A stretch of DNA of 64,000 nucleotides from Candidatus Kutchimonas denitrificans (GCA_011774835.1 JAACAK010000046.1:1-64000), one strand, 5' to 3'. Positions 43,202 through 51,930 are shown, counted from the first letter of the stretch. Translations and numbers: made by a program. Notes: a model not told the origin generated them from the letters alone.

Positions 43202-44813
43202 CCTCAAAGAAGCAAGCCTTCCCGACGTCTTTCAGCTCCTGACCATGGGTGGAAAGACCGGGTGCCTGTCCGTCACCGATCGACAGAGCTTCGGGTACAT
43301 CTATTTCGAAGATGGCCGGATCGTCTACGCCTCCCTACTCAATCGGCGCGATCGGCTCGGTGACATTCTCGTGCGCGGGAACGCGATCTCCCGCGAGGAC
43401 CTCGACCGGGCCATCGACGAGCAGAGCCAGACACGCGACGGGCGTCGGCTGGGCGAGATCCTCAAGGACAACGGGGCGATCGACGAGAAGACGCTCCAGC
43501 GGTACGTGAAGCACCAGATCGAAGAGGCCGTGTATCACCTGTTCACCTGGGGCCAGGGCACCTTTTACTTCGAGCCGGGCCAGCGGCCGGAGCGCGAACA
43601 AATCCTGGTTTCCATCGACCCCGAGAGCCTGCTGCTGGAGGGAGCACGCCGGGTCGACGAGTGGAGCCAGATCGAGAACAAGATCCAGTCGCTCGACGTG
43701 ATCTTCTCGCTCGATTCCGACAAATCGGCCACGATCTCGACGCTGAACCTGACACCGGAGCAGGAGGCGATCCTCCCTTACCTAGACGGCACGCACGCCG
43801 GCTGGGAGATGGTCGAGGAGACCGCGCTGGGCGACTTCGAGGTAGGGAAGGCGCTGTACGGCCTGGCGACCGCCGGGCTCGTCCGCAAGACGGGCAAACG
43901 GGAACGGCTGAAAGCCCGAAACGAGGCGCCGGCGCGTCTGGACGAACACCGCAACCTGGGCATCGCGTTCTATCGCACGTCGATGTTCGACGAGGCGATC
44001 CGAGAGTTGGAGCAGGTGCTCAAGCTGGAACCCCAGGCCCTCGATGCCGAGTTCTACCTCGGCCTCGTCGAGTTGCGGCAGGGTGACCTGTCCGGGGCGG
44101 AAAAGAGGTTTCGGGGCATACTCAAGCGCGGCGGAGCCCAGGCCGCGGTCTTAAACAACCTGGCTCATGTGTTGGCCGTGCAGGGCAAGCTGGACGAGGC
44201 GTTGAAGCTTCTGGACGAAGGCCTAAAGAAGCAGCCGCCGAGTCCCAGGCTCCATCTGAGCAAGGCTCAGTTGCAGCTGCAGAGCGGCGATGTGCCGGGC
44301 GCACGGGCGACGCTGGATGTGTACGCCGATCAGAGGGGCAAACGCCTGCCGCCGCTCTATTTCTCGACGCGGATGCTCGTCGAGGCGCTGTCGACGAACC
44401 TCGACGCGGCGGTGCGGCTCGCCGAGGAGGGGCTGGAGCGCCATCCGAACTCGGCGCCGCTGGCGAACAACGCCGGCGTGGTCCAGGAGCGGAAAGGCGA
44501 TATCGATCGGGCGCGGGAGCTGTACGAGCGGGCGTTCGAGCTCGACGCCAACCTACCGCAGACGTCGAAGAACCTGGGCGATCTGCTGTACCGCGACGGT
44601 CGGTACGAGGAGGCGGCCGAGGTATACGAGCGAGCGCTGCGGGCGGACAGCGACCTGGGCGACGATGTCTACGCGAAGTTGGGCAACGTGTACTACAAGC
44701 GTCGCGAACGGGACAAGGCGATCGAGATGTGGGCGCGGGCGCTATCGCTCAATCCGGAGAATGAGGTGGTTCGAACCAACCTCGAGTTCGTCAAGGGAGG
44801 CGCCGGTGAGTAG
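43185..44813 (+). CDS. PATAN/DUF4388 protein with TPR array (copy 2)
   Basis: A 542-residue protein. The N-terminal PATAN/DUF4388 domain (KGSLKEASLPDVFQLLTMGGKTGCLSV, FGYIYFEDGRIVYAS, LGDILVRGNAISREDL, GTFYFE) spans about 1-160, followed by a winged-helix-like part and at least six TPRs from 265 to the end. It overlaps the DnaA-like gene by 17 bases. It is the closest relative in the window of the gene at 38613 and brackets the Roadblock-MglA-AAA+ block. Probable scaffold or regulator. Confidence 0.82.
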   Translation: MAIKGSLKEASLPDVFQLLTMGGKTGCLSVTDRQSFGYIYFEDGRIVYASLLNRRDRLGDILVRGNAISREDLDRAIDEQSQTRDGRRLGEILKDNGAIDEKTLQRYVKHQIEEAVYHLFTWGQGTFYFEPGQRPEREQILVSIDPESLLLEGARRVDEWSQIENKIQSLDVIFSLDSDKSATISTLNLTPEQEAILPYLDGTHAGWEMVEETALGDFEVGKALYGLATAGLVRKTGKRERLKARNEAPARLDEHRNLGIAFYRTSMFDEAIRELEQVLKLEPQALDAEFYLGLVELRQGDLSGAEKRFRGILKRGGAQAAVLNNLAHVLAVQGKLDEALKLLDEGLKKQPPSPRLHLSKAQLQLQSGDVPGARATLDVYADQRGKRLPPLYFSTRMLVEALSTNLDAAVRLAEEGLERHPNSAPLANNAGVVQERKGDIDRARELYERAFELDANLPQTSKNLGDLLYRDGRYEEAAEVYERALRADSDLGDDVYAKLGNVYYKRRERDKAIEMWARALSLNPENEVVRTNLEFVKGGAGE

Positions 44814-45609
44814 CGACGAAGCAGCCTACGCCGATCTGTTCGACCGGCTGGAACGCGAGCGTGGCTTTCGCGGCAACCTTTACCGCCAGAAGTGTCTGCG
44901 GCGGCGCGTCGCCGTTCGTATGCGGGCTCGTGGGGTGGCCGACGTGAGTGACTACTCGGCTCTGCTCGACAACGATCCCGAGGAGTACGAACGGCTGCTG
45001 CGTGTGTTGACGATCAACGTCAGCAAGTTCTTCCGGAATCAGGAGACCTGGGTCGTGATTCGCGAGGAGGTGATGCCGGAGCTCCTGCAGCGAGGGGGTC
45101 CGCTGCTCATGTGGAGCGCCGGGTCGGCCTGCGGCGAAGAGGCGTACAGCCTGGCGATTCTGGCGTGGGACTGGCTCGCACGAACCGGGTTCGGTGGCTG
45201 GAACGGAATCCGCATCATCGGTACCGACATCGATGGTCGGAGTCTGGATGCGGCACGGACAGGGGAGTACCCGGCGGCGGCACTGGATGAGACACCGGCG
45301 GACCTCAAGCGGCAATGGTTCGAGGCCGATGGCCCTTACCGGCTCAAGGAGCCGATTCCGCGGCTGGTCGAGTTTCGGCAGCGGGATATCCTGGCCGGCC
45401 GGCCGGAGTTCGATGCCGATCTGATCCTATGCCGCAACCTGCTGATCTATCTGGACAGGGAAGCACAGCGGCAGGTGTTCGAGATCTTTGTCGAGACGCT
45501 GCGCTCCGGGGGTTTTCTGGTGCTGGGTCGGGTCGAGATGCTCGACGCCCGGGTCCGCGACGTATTCGAAGTGGTCAACCCCCGGGAGAGGATCTACCGC
45601 AAGCGATGA
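44806..45609 (+). CDS. cheR: Chemotaxis protein methyltransferase CheR
   Basis: Methylates receptor glutamates with S-adenosylmethionine. The 267-residue protein has the N-terminal all-helical CheR domain (NLYRQKCLRRRVAVRMRA, INVSKFFRN) and the Rossmann domain with WSAGSACGEEAYSLA, IIGTDIDGRSLDAA and LILCRNLLIYLD. The GTG start at 44806 follows AAGGGAGG and overlaps the previous gene. Presence of cheR and cheB shows that an adapting receptor exists somewhere in the genome, although no receptor is in this operon. Confidence 0.93.
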   Translation: MSSDEAAYADLFDRLERERGFRGNLYRQKCLRRRVAVRMRARGVADVSDYSALLDNDPEEYERLLRVLTINVSKFFRNQETWVVIREEVMPELLQRGGPLLMWSAGSACGEEAYSLAILAWDWLARTGFGGWNGIRIIGTDIDGRSLDAARTGEYPAAALDETPADLKRQWFEADGPYRLKEPIPRLVEFRQRDILAGRPEFDADLILCRNLLIYLDREAQRQVFEIFVETLRSGGFLVLGRVEMLDARVRDVFEVVNPRERIYRKR

Positions 45610-46085
45610 GGCATTTCGTCGCGGCGGGCGAACGTCGAGTTGGCAGGAGCGAAGGGACGTTCTCTGTTTTGGGTCTGGGATCGTGTGTCGTGATCGCGCT
45701 CTACGATGGCTCGAGCCAGGTGGGAGGCATGGCTCATGTCCTCCTTCCCGACCCGTCGTACAACGAGAGCCCCGCCCGCCTCTGGCGCTACGCGACCAGC
45801 GCCATACCGGCGCTCATCGAGGAAACGATCGCCGCGGGTGCCCGGCGCGGCCGCCTGAGCGCTCGCCTCGTCGGCGGCGCCTGCATGTTCCGGGACCTGT
45901 TGCCTCGTGACCAGCCGAACATAGGTGAACGCAACGTGGCGGCCGCCAGGCTGACCCTCGCGCAAGCGGGGATACGGGTGATCGGCGAGGATGTCGGCGG
46001 CGAGTTCGGTCGCTCCGTCTTCTTCCGTCTCAGCGACGGTCGGGTCCGGGTTCAGGCCCATGGACGGGAACATGTCGAGATCTGA
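45606..46085 (+). CDS. cheD: Receptor glutamine deamidase CheD
   Basis: A 159-residue CheD. LGLGSCVVIALYD holds the catalytic Cys and MAHVLLPDP the catalytic His; RLVGGACMF and IGERNVAAARLTLAQAGIRVIGEDVGGEFGR are further family blocks. It deamidates receptor glutamines and binds CheC. It overlaps cheR by ATGA and cheB by 14 bases, giving cheR-cheD-cheB. Confidence 0.93.
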   Translation: MRHFVAAGERRVGRSEGTFSVLGLGSCVVIALYDGSSQVGGMAHVLLPDPSYNESPARLWRYATSAIPALIEETIAAGARRGRLSARLVGGACMFRDLLPRDQPNIGERNVAAARLTLAQAGIRVIGEDVGGEFGRSVFFRLSDGRVRVQAHGREHVEI

Positions 46086-47160
46086 ATCGGGCTCGATCCG
46101 CTCGGTGCTGGTCGTGGACGACAGCATCTTCATGCGGCGCATGATCTCCGACATGATCGAGCGGTTCCCCGGCTACCGCGTGGTCGCGACCGCTGCCGAC
46201 GGGGAAGAGGCGCTCCGGCTGATCGAGCGGCACGATCCCGATCTGGTCACTCTGGACATAGAGATGCCGCGGCTGGACGGATTCGGTGTTCTGAAACGGG
46301 TCATGGGGTCGAGGCCGCGCCCGTGCGTCGTCCTATCGGCCTACACCGCGACGGGCTCCGAGGCGGCGCTGCGGGCGCTCGAGCTGGGCGCCGTCGAGTT
46401 CGTGGCAAAGCCCTCGGGGCCCATCTCCTTCGATGTGGCCAAGGTTGAGGGACATCTGTTCGAGGCGCTGGAAGCCGCCGCGGCGGCCGATCTCGACGCG
46501 CTGCTCGAAGAACGACGCGGTGAGATCACCCGCCCCGTGGCGCTGGCCGTGGAGGGCGAAGAGTCGGTGGTCGTCATCGCCGCATCGACCGGCGGACCTC
46601 GGGCGCTGTCTTTCCTGCTCGGGACCTTGCCCGCGAGCCTGGAAGCGGCCGTCCTGGTGGTCCAACACATGCCGGCCGGCTTCACCGCCACGCTGGCCGC
46701 CCGGCTGGACGGGGTCAGCAAGTTGCCGGTAACGGAGGCGACCGGAGGAGAAACGGTCGTGGCGAACCATGTCTGGTTGGCGCCGGGCAATTTCCACATG
46801 CGTTTGCGGCGGTTCGAGCGTGAAGTGCGGATCGTTCTGGATCAACGCGAGCCGCTGCGGGGTACACGCCCGGCCGCTGACGCCCTGTTCCCGACCGCGG
46901 CCGCGCTGTACGGCAAGCGGTGTATCGGCGTCGTCCTCACCGGCATGGGACGGGATGGCGCCGATGGGCTGGCCGCGATCCGGGCGGCGAGCGGACGTAC
47001 CATCGTGCAGGACGAGGCGACCAGCGTGGTGTTTGGCATGCCCGGCAGAGCCATCGCTCAGGGCGCCGCGGAACAGGTCGTTCCTCTGGACAGGGTTCCC
47101 GAGGCGATCGTCGAATGCCTCAGCGCGATCGCCGAGCGGGGCAGAGACACGACGACATGA
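46072..47160 (+). CDS. cheB: Chemotaxis methylesterase/glutaminase CheB
   Basis: A 362-residue response regulator methylesterase. Receiver with VVDDS, Asp62 in TLDIEMPRLDG, and Lys in FVAKP; then a linker and the methylesterase with IAASTGGPRAL, VVQHMPAGFT and LTGMGRDGADGL, containing the Ser-His-Asp triad. ATG 46072 has ACGGGA upstream; ATG 46060 would add four residues. It overlaps cheD and the double-CheW gene. Confidence 0.94.
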   Translation: MSRSESGSIRSVLVVDDSIFMRRMISDMIERFPGYRVVATAADGEEALRLIERHDPDLVTLDIEMPRLDGFGVLKRVMGSRPRPCVVLSAYTATGSEAALRALELGAVEFVAKPSGPISFDVAKVEGHLFEALEAAAAADLDALLEERRGEITRPVALAVEGEESVVVIAASTGGPRALSFLLGTLPASLEAAVLVVQHMPAGFTATLAARLDGVSKLPVTEATGGETVVANHVWLAPGNFHMRLRRFEREVRIVLDQREPLRGTRPAADALFPTAAALYGKRCIGVVLTGMGRDGADGLAAIRAASGRTIVQDEATSVVFGMPGRAIAQGAAEQVVPLDRVPEAIVECLSAIAERGRDTTT

Positions 47161-48233
47161 AGGAGCTGCTCAGGTTTCGCGTCGGCGCCTCACGCTACGC
47201 CTTGCCGGCGGAGCTGATCGCCGAGATCGTCGAGATCGGGGCCATCTCGCAGCGTCTCCCCGCCAGCGAGGGAGAGGGTCCATGTCTCACCCGGGTGCGC
47301 GGACGCTGGGTGCCCGTGCTCGACCTGGCGGACGTCCTGCCGGATGCCGAGCCGGTTTCTCCCGACGAGGACTCGCTCCTGTTGCTGTTGGGGAAGGGGC
47401 CCGGCCGTCTGGGGCTGCGGGTTGAGAGGCTCGACGAGGTCGCGGTGGAGGCCCGGCGGCTGACCGCCTCGGGCGGCGACTCCGATCTGGTCGAACTGGA
47501 TGGCCAGCTGGTCCGGCTGCTGGATGTTTCGACGCTGTTGCCCGCGCACGCCGACGTACTCGACGCCGAGGAAGATAGGATGATGAAGATGAGCGACAAT
47601 CGGACGGCTTCGGAGCGCACTCAGTTCGTCGCCTTCAGGCTCTGCGAGGACGAGTTCGGAGTCGACGTGATGAAAACCTTCGAGGTGCTGAAGCCGGCCG
47701 ACGTGCGGAAGGTGCCGAAAACGCCCGATTTCATCGAGGGGATGATCAGCTTTCGGGATTCGGTGGTCCCGATCATCGACATGCGCAAACGGCTCAGCTT
47801 GCCCGAACGATCCGACGGGGAGACGGCCCGGCTGCTGGTCGCGGCGATCGGCGACAGCAAGGTCGGACTGCTGGTGGACGACGTGCCTGATGTCGTCGAG
47901 TTACCCTCCGATTCGATCAGTCCGGCGCCCGGTCTGTTCCGGGGGCTCGAGAGCCGCTACCTGGACGGGATCGCACGTGATGGAGACCGTCTCATGATCC
48001 TCCTGAATCTGGAGGAGGTCCTCACTTCGAAGGAGCGAATCGCCCTCGAGAAGGCGATCGATGAGGCGACTGCCCAGACCGGGAAGGCGAGCGAACCGAC
48101 CGCGGGTGGCGACGGCGAAGAGGACGCGAAGGCGTCCAGGTCGTCGAAAAAGGTGAGAAAGAAGAAGAAGAAGTCTGAAGAGAAGGATAAGAAGAAGACC
48201 CGTCGGGGTGCCAAAAAGGCCACCGACAAGTAA
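47157..48233 (+). CDS. cheW: Double CheW-domain protein with lysine-rich tail
   Basis: A 358-residue protein. CheW domain 1 (about 1-135: LLRFRVGASRYALPAELIAEIVE, RVRGRWVPVLDLADVL) and CheW domain 2 (about 150-295: TQFVAFRLCEDEFGVDVMKTFEV, PDFIEGMISFRDSVVPIIDMRK). The last 60 residues are charged and contain a lysine cluster (KKVRKKKKK, KDKKKTRR). The two domains are joined by a MMKMSDNRTAS linker, so a fusion of two former genes is possible. It closes the operon. A dual coupling protein could bridge two receptor arrays or the CheA and polarity parts. The tail may bind nucleic acid or membrane lipid. Confidence 0.85.
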   Translation: MKELLRFRVGASRYALPAELIAEIVEIGAISQRLPASEGEGPCLTRVRGRWVPVLDLADVLPDAEPVSPDEDSLLLLLGKGPGRLGLRVERLDEVAVEARRLTASGGDSDLVELDGQLVRLLDVSTLLPAHADVLDAEEDRMMKMSDNRTASERTQFVAFRLCEDEFGVDVMKTFEVLKPADVRKVPKTPDFIEGMISFRDSVVPIIDMRKRLSLPERSDGETARLLVAAIGDSKVGLLVDDVPDVVELPSDSISPAPGLFRGLESRYLDGIARDGDRLMILLNLEEVLTSKERIALEKAIDEATAQTGKASEPTAGGDGEEDAKASRSSKKVRKKKKKSEEKDKKKTRRGAKKATDK

Positions 48234-48369
48234 GTCGCCACCTTACGGAAGCCACTACCGGTCTGGTCGGCCTTTCCCGGGTCCCCATCCGGCCGTCTCG
48301 GTACACATCCCACCTCCCGGGCAGTACCTTAAGTTGCGAAGGCTGGAAATTGGAAACCCTGGCGCGTGG

Positions 48370-49437
48370 ATGGCGGACCTTCAGTTTCAAGGTTGTCGTC
48401 CGAGATCCCCGAGGCTGGCCCGGAGGACGAGCACGAGCACCTTAACGAGCAGGAGCAGGAGAGGCGGGAGGTGGATCGCCGACGTCCATCTGGTGTTCTT
48501 GCTCCTCTGCGTCTCGACGACCGCGCTCGCCCAGCGAGGCATGCACGAGGTCGCCAGCGGTCCGTTGCTCTTTCGGGCCTGGCCCGGTCAGGCCGAGCTC
48601 GCGCGCGCCCTGGCCGAGGCGTTCGCCCGTTCGCCCGCTCCACCCGGTCTGCCACCGGACGTGCTGAGTGATCGGAGGGTCATCGTCTTCCTGCCTCCGG
48701 ATCGGGCGACCTTCGACTCGCTGGCTCCTGCCGCACCCGATTGGGCGGCCGGACTGGCTTTCCCGGAAGGGAATCGAATCGTCCTTCCCACCTTCGCCTA
48801 TCGGGAAGGCGGTCGCCTGGTCACGGTGCTGCGCCACGAGGTCGCCCACATCGCGGTGCGTCGCTACCTGGGCCCGAGTGCGCCACGATGGTTCCACGAA
48901 GGGTACGCGCAACTGGCCGCGGGCAGCTGGCAGGCGGACCAGGCCTGGAAGCTGCGATTCGCGATCCTGATGGGCCGAGTGCCCTCGCTTCAATCGCTCA
49001 GCCTCGACTTCGGCCGTCGACGCCTGAACGCCGAGCATGCCTATCTCCTTTCGTATACGGCCGTCGAGTATCTGTACCGTCTGGGCGGCGACCAGGGGTT
49101 CACGCGGTTGCTGGCCCGCTGGCGTGAGAGCGGTCAGCTCGACCGCTCCCTCCGCGAGACCTACGGAATCACCCTCAGTCAGTTCGAGCGCCTCTGGCGC
49201 CGGGACGTCGCCAACCGCTTCGGCTGGCTCCTGGTGCTGGGGCAGACCGCGGTCTTCTGGAGCATCCTGACGATCTTATTGCTCGTTCTGGGGTACTGGA
49301 AGAAAAGGCGAAATCGTCGGAAATTGGCGGCGCTGGAGGCGGCGACGGCCGGAGCGCAGGCCGACGAGGAGGCCCGATCCTTTGGTGAAGTAGCTGACAC
49401 CCATTTTCCGATTGACGAGGAAGAGGGAACCGAATAG
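48370..49437 (+). CDS. Membrane-anchored HExxH metallopeptidase, peptidase MA-like
   Basis: About 356 residues. A hydrophobic signal or anchor (VHLVFLLLCVSTTALAQ) lies near residue 40, followed by a catalytic domain with LRHEVAHIAVRRYLG and WFHEGYAQLAAG, an HExxH plus downstream Glu arrangement of the gluzincin/peptidase-MA type. Near the C-terminus a single membrane helix (TAVFWSILTILLLVLGYW) is followed by a basic, then acidic tail. The ATG at 48370 is an uncertain start; an earlier one at 48208 overlaps the chemosensory operon. Substrate is unknown. It is followed by a DUF3098-like small membrane protein. Confidence 0.7.
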   Translation: MADLQFQGCRPRSPRLARRTSTSTLTSRSRRGGRWIADVHLVFLLLCVSTTALAQRGMHEVASGPLLFRAWPGQAELARALAEAFARSPAPPGLPPDVLSDRRVIVFLPPDRATFDSLAPAAPDWAAGLAFPEGNRIVLPTFAYREGGRLVTVLRHEVAHIAVRRYLGPSAPRWFHEGYAQLAAGSWQADQAWKLRFAILMGRVPSLQSLSLDFGRRRLNAEHAYLLSYTAVEYLYRLGGDQGFTRLLARWRESGQLDRSLRETYGITLSQFERLWRRDVANRFGWLLVLGQTAVFWSILTILLLVLGYWKKRRNRRKLAALEAATAGAQADEEARSFGEVADTHFPIDEEEGTE

Positions 49438-49450
49438 GTTGTAGCGGTTC

Positions 49451-49762
49451 ATGCCAAACGCAAATCCCCGGAAGAGATCTCGACGCGGGTCCCGTGAGAC
49501 TCGCGGATCGCATAGAGCGGCAGGGGCGCAGGAGGGACAGGAGGTGCGAGGTGCGGCAGGATCGTCACCATCGACCGGCCTGAACCCCCGGGCGCTGCAG
49601 TTCACCCGGCTGAACTGGATCCTCCTCGGGAGCGCGGCCGTTTTGATGACGGTTGGCTACCTGGCACTCGCGTCCGATTCGCCGTTCCTGTCGACGGTTC
49701 TGGCGCCGGTGCTCCTGGTTGGAGCCTACGCGGTGCTGATCCCGCTGGGGTTGATCCTGTGA
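49451..49762 (+). CDS. DUF3098-like small membrane protein
   Basis: A 103-residue protein. The N-terminal half is basic and Ser/Arg rich; the C-terminal half has two membrane helices, LNWILLGSAAVLMTVGYLAL and VLAPVLLVGAYAVLIPLGLIL, matching DUF3098 proteins of Bacteroidetes and Gemmatimonadota. Function is unknown. It starts 13 bases after the metallopeptidase gene and ends 57 bases before tRNA-Val. The true start could be later, as the N-terminal segment is poorly conserved in type. Confidence 0.65.
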   Translation: MPNANPRKRSRRGSRETRGSHRAAGAQEGQEVRGAAGSSPSTGLNPRALQFTRLNWILLGSAAVLMTVGYLALASDSPFLSTVLAPVLLVGAYAVLIPLGLIL

Positions 49763-49819
49763 TCGATGGCCGGGTAAGTGGGGGCGCGTGTCGTGCAACT
49801 CCCACGTCGAACGGCGGTG

Positions 49820-49893
49820 GGGCGCGTAGCTCAGCTGGCGAGAGCGCTGCCCTTACAAGGCAGAGGCCCCTGGTTCGAGTCCAGGCGCGCCCA
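49820..49893 (+). tRNA. tRNA-Val (anticodon TAC)
   Basis: A full cloverleaf is visible. Acceptor GGGCGCG (49820-49826) pairs with CGCGCCC (49886-49892), discriminator A at 49893. D-arm GCTC...GAGC, anticodon stem CTGCC/GGCAG with loop CTTACAA giving anticodon TAC (reads GUA/GUG), and T-arm CCTGG-TTCGAGT-CCAGG. The CCA end is not encoded. Confidence 0.95.
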
Positions 49894-49993
49894 TCGGCGG
49901 TTCCACGAGGGACTGCACAGGTCGGCAGGGAAGCAATCGCAAAGCGCGGGCGGGTTCCCGCTTGGAAGCACCTCAAGCCGTGAGAGAAAACCC

Positions 49994-51760
49994 ATGAAGT
50001 CGCGTATCGCCAGGTCAAGAAGGGCCCTTTCGAGAGTTCTGATGGTCTCGATCGGGCTTTCGGTCGCAGCCCTGTCTCTCGTGTCCGAGGCGCGATCCGC
50101 CGTTTTGCAGCAGGAGCCGGGCGGACGATTTCGCGTCCTCGTCGTCCCGCTGGAATCGAGCCAGCTGGACGACGACTTCGGAGAGGACGTCGCGGATCGG
50201 CTGCGCGACCGACTCGATGATTTCACCACCCACGCGCCGATCGCCGAGCGTGAGTACAAACGGGCGTTGAAGCGGTACGAGGTCGAGGAGGAAGACCTCA
50301 ACAAGATCCGCGCACGCCAGCTCGGCAACCTGATGGGCGCCCAGGTCGTCTACTACGGAACGGTGACCGAGCAGCCGAACCGGACCTACCAGGTCGACGC
50401 CACGTTCATCGACGTCGCGACGGGCGATGAGGTCACGGTCCCGACGATGACGATACGCGACGACAGCGACGACACGGTTCAACAGGTCGCGCAGGCTTCG
50501 CTGCAGGCCTTCGAACAGCAGGTCCGGTTCCTCCGCGCCCGCGCCTTCTGTGCCGACTACGTCGGCAGTCAGCAGCCCGAGAGCGCGCTGCGCAACTGCA
50601 ACGAGGCGCTGTCCATCAACCCGAACAGCGTGCCGGCGCTCTATAACAAGGGGATCGCCTTCCGTCAGCTGTACGAGGCGAATCAGGAGACCGCAACCAG
50701 CGGCACCGACGGTTGGGCCGACTCCGCCGTCAGCTACTTCGAGGAGGTTCTGCAGAACAGTCCTGGACACCGGGAGGCGATCCAGCAGGCGGCCTACATG
50801 TATTCGCTCATGGGTGAGGCGGAGAAGGCGGCCGAGCTGTACCGTCAGTACCTGGAGCTCGATCCGGGCAACGTTCCGGTTCGCCTCAAGGTGGCCGACG
50901 ATCTGAAGAACGCCGGCCTGATGGAGCAAGCGGTCAAGATCATTCAGGACGGGCTCGAGTACACGCCCAACGATGTGGACCTGCTCCAGTTCCTCGGCGA
51001 CTACGCGTTGAACTACTCCTCCGAAGATTCCAGCTATGTCGATGTCGCCCTCGATGCTTACGAGAAGATCCTGGAGATTAAGGGTGAGGAGACCGATCCG
51101 AGAATCATCCTGAACGCCATCGCCGCCTACACGGCCGCCGGCCGCACCGATGAGGCCATCGCTTTCGCCGAGCGGGCGCTGCAGTCGCAGTCGGACAACG
51201 CCCGGCTGTGGTCTCTGTACGCCGACGCCCTCGCCCGCAACGATCGCCACTCCGATGCCGTCTCTGCGATGGACACCGTCCTTGCCATCGATCCCTCGTA
51301 CGCCAACGGCTACGCCAGACGCGGCCAGTTCAAGCTGGAGGCTGGCGACAAGCAGGGCGCCATGGCCGATTTCAACCAGGCGATCGAGAGCGGAAGCTCC
51401 ACTCGGGAAAGCGTCTTCAACCTCTTCTTCGGCCGCGCCATCACGGCCCGCAACGAAGGGAACATGACCGCCGCACTCGACGATTTCGAGCTCGCCGCCG
51501 AGTTCGCGCCGGCCGACAAACGGCAGGAAGTCCAGTTCTGGTGGGGCTATACCCACTACCAGATTGGCGAGCGCCTCGCCGATCCCGACGATGCGGGGCT
51601 TCGTCAGCTGCAGCGTGCCCAGCGAAACTTCACCGCGGCCAAACAGCACTTCCAGCAGGCTGGCTCGGTGCGTCCCGATGTGCCGCGATTCCTCGAAGCC
51701 ACCGACACGTGGCTGCTCAACGTCGAGGCACGCATCAAGCAGATCCAGAGAGGCCGCTGA
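49994..51760 (+). CDS. Secreted TPR protein with N-terminal CsgG/TolB-like domain
   Basis: A 588-residue exported protein. Signal peptide MKSRIARSRRALSRVLMVSIG...SEARSA at the N-terminus, then a domain of about 130 residues with FRVLVVPLESS and GAQVVYYGTVTE, resembling the TolB/CsgG-type N-terminal fold. From about 200 to the end there are eight or more TPRs (NCNEALSINPNSVPALYNKGI, LYRQYLELDPGNVPVRLKVADDL). ATG 49994 is chosen because earlier frame start sites run through the tRNA. It is a single gene with a good terminator. Role unknown; such proteins often act in periplasmic assembly. Confidence 0.75.
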   Translation: MKSRIARSRRALSRVLMVSIGLSVAALSLVSEARSAVLQQEPGGRFRVLVVPLESSQLDDDFGEDVADRLRDRLDDFTTHAPIAEREYKRALKRYEVEEEDLNKIRARQLGNLMGAQVVYYGTVTEQPNRTYQVDATFIDVATGDEVTVPTMTIRDDSDDTVQQVAQASLQAFEQQVRFLRARAFCADYVGSQQPESALRNCNEALSINPNSVPALYNKGIAFRQLYEANQETATSGTDGWADSAVSYFEEVLQNSPGHREAIQQAAYMYSLMGEAEKAAELYRQYLELDPGNVPVRLKVADDLKNAGLMEQAVKIIQDGLEYTPNDVDLLQFLGDYALNYSSEDSSYVDVALDAYEKILEIKGEETDPRIILNAIAAYTAAGRTDEAIAFAERALQSQSDNARLWSLYADALARNDRHSDAVSAMDTVLAIDPSYANGYARRGQFKLEAGDKQGAMADFNQAIESGSSTRESVFNLFFGRAITARNEGNMTAALDDFELAAEFAPADKRQEVQFWWGYTHYQIGERLADPDDAGLRQLQRAQRNFTAAKQHFQQAGSVRPDVPRFLEATDTWLLNVEARIKQIQRGR

Positions 51761-51789
51761 CCGCGCCTGCGTCGCTCGTCGGACATCAG

Positions 51790-51820
51790 AGAGCCTGGGT
51801 TTCCCGGGCTCTTATTTTTT
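51790..51820 (+). terminator. Intrinsic terminator after the TPR gene
   Basis: AGAGCCTGGG (51790-51799) pairs over ten positions (one G-U) with CCCGGGCTCT (51803-51812), loop TTT, followed by TATTTTTT (51813-51820). Confidence 0.9.
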
Positions 51821-51901
51821 GTGGGGTGCCGTCGACCGGGGATAGCCAGTAAATGGCGCCGCCATGCGGCTTTCCCGAACACAAACCGAAGGCGAAACTC
51901 C

Positions 51902-51930
51902 TTGACGGAGTGGAGAAGGTGCGCTAGCTT
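51902..51930 (+). promoter_or_regulatory. Sigma70-type promoter of the dcw cluster
   Basis: TTGACG (51902-51907), 17-nt spacer, TAGCTT (51925-51930), about 105 nt before mraZ. Repeated GTGGGGAAG/GTGGGGAGC elements at 51941-51962 resemble MraZ-binding repeats (GTGGG), which would suggest autoregulation as known for mraZ. Confidence 0.6.

Noticed and set aside
48208-48369. Early start for the metallopeptidase gene
   Set aside because: It overlaps the double-CheW gene and adds a basic, Pro-rich stretch ahead of the signal sequence; ATG 48370 is preferred, although uncertain.
49778-49993. Upstream extension of the secreted TPR gene
   Set aside because: It would translate across the tRNA-Val gene; the signal peptide begins at ATG 49994.
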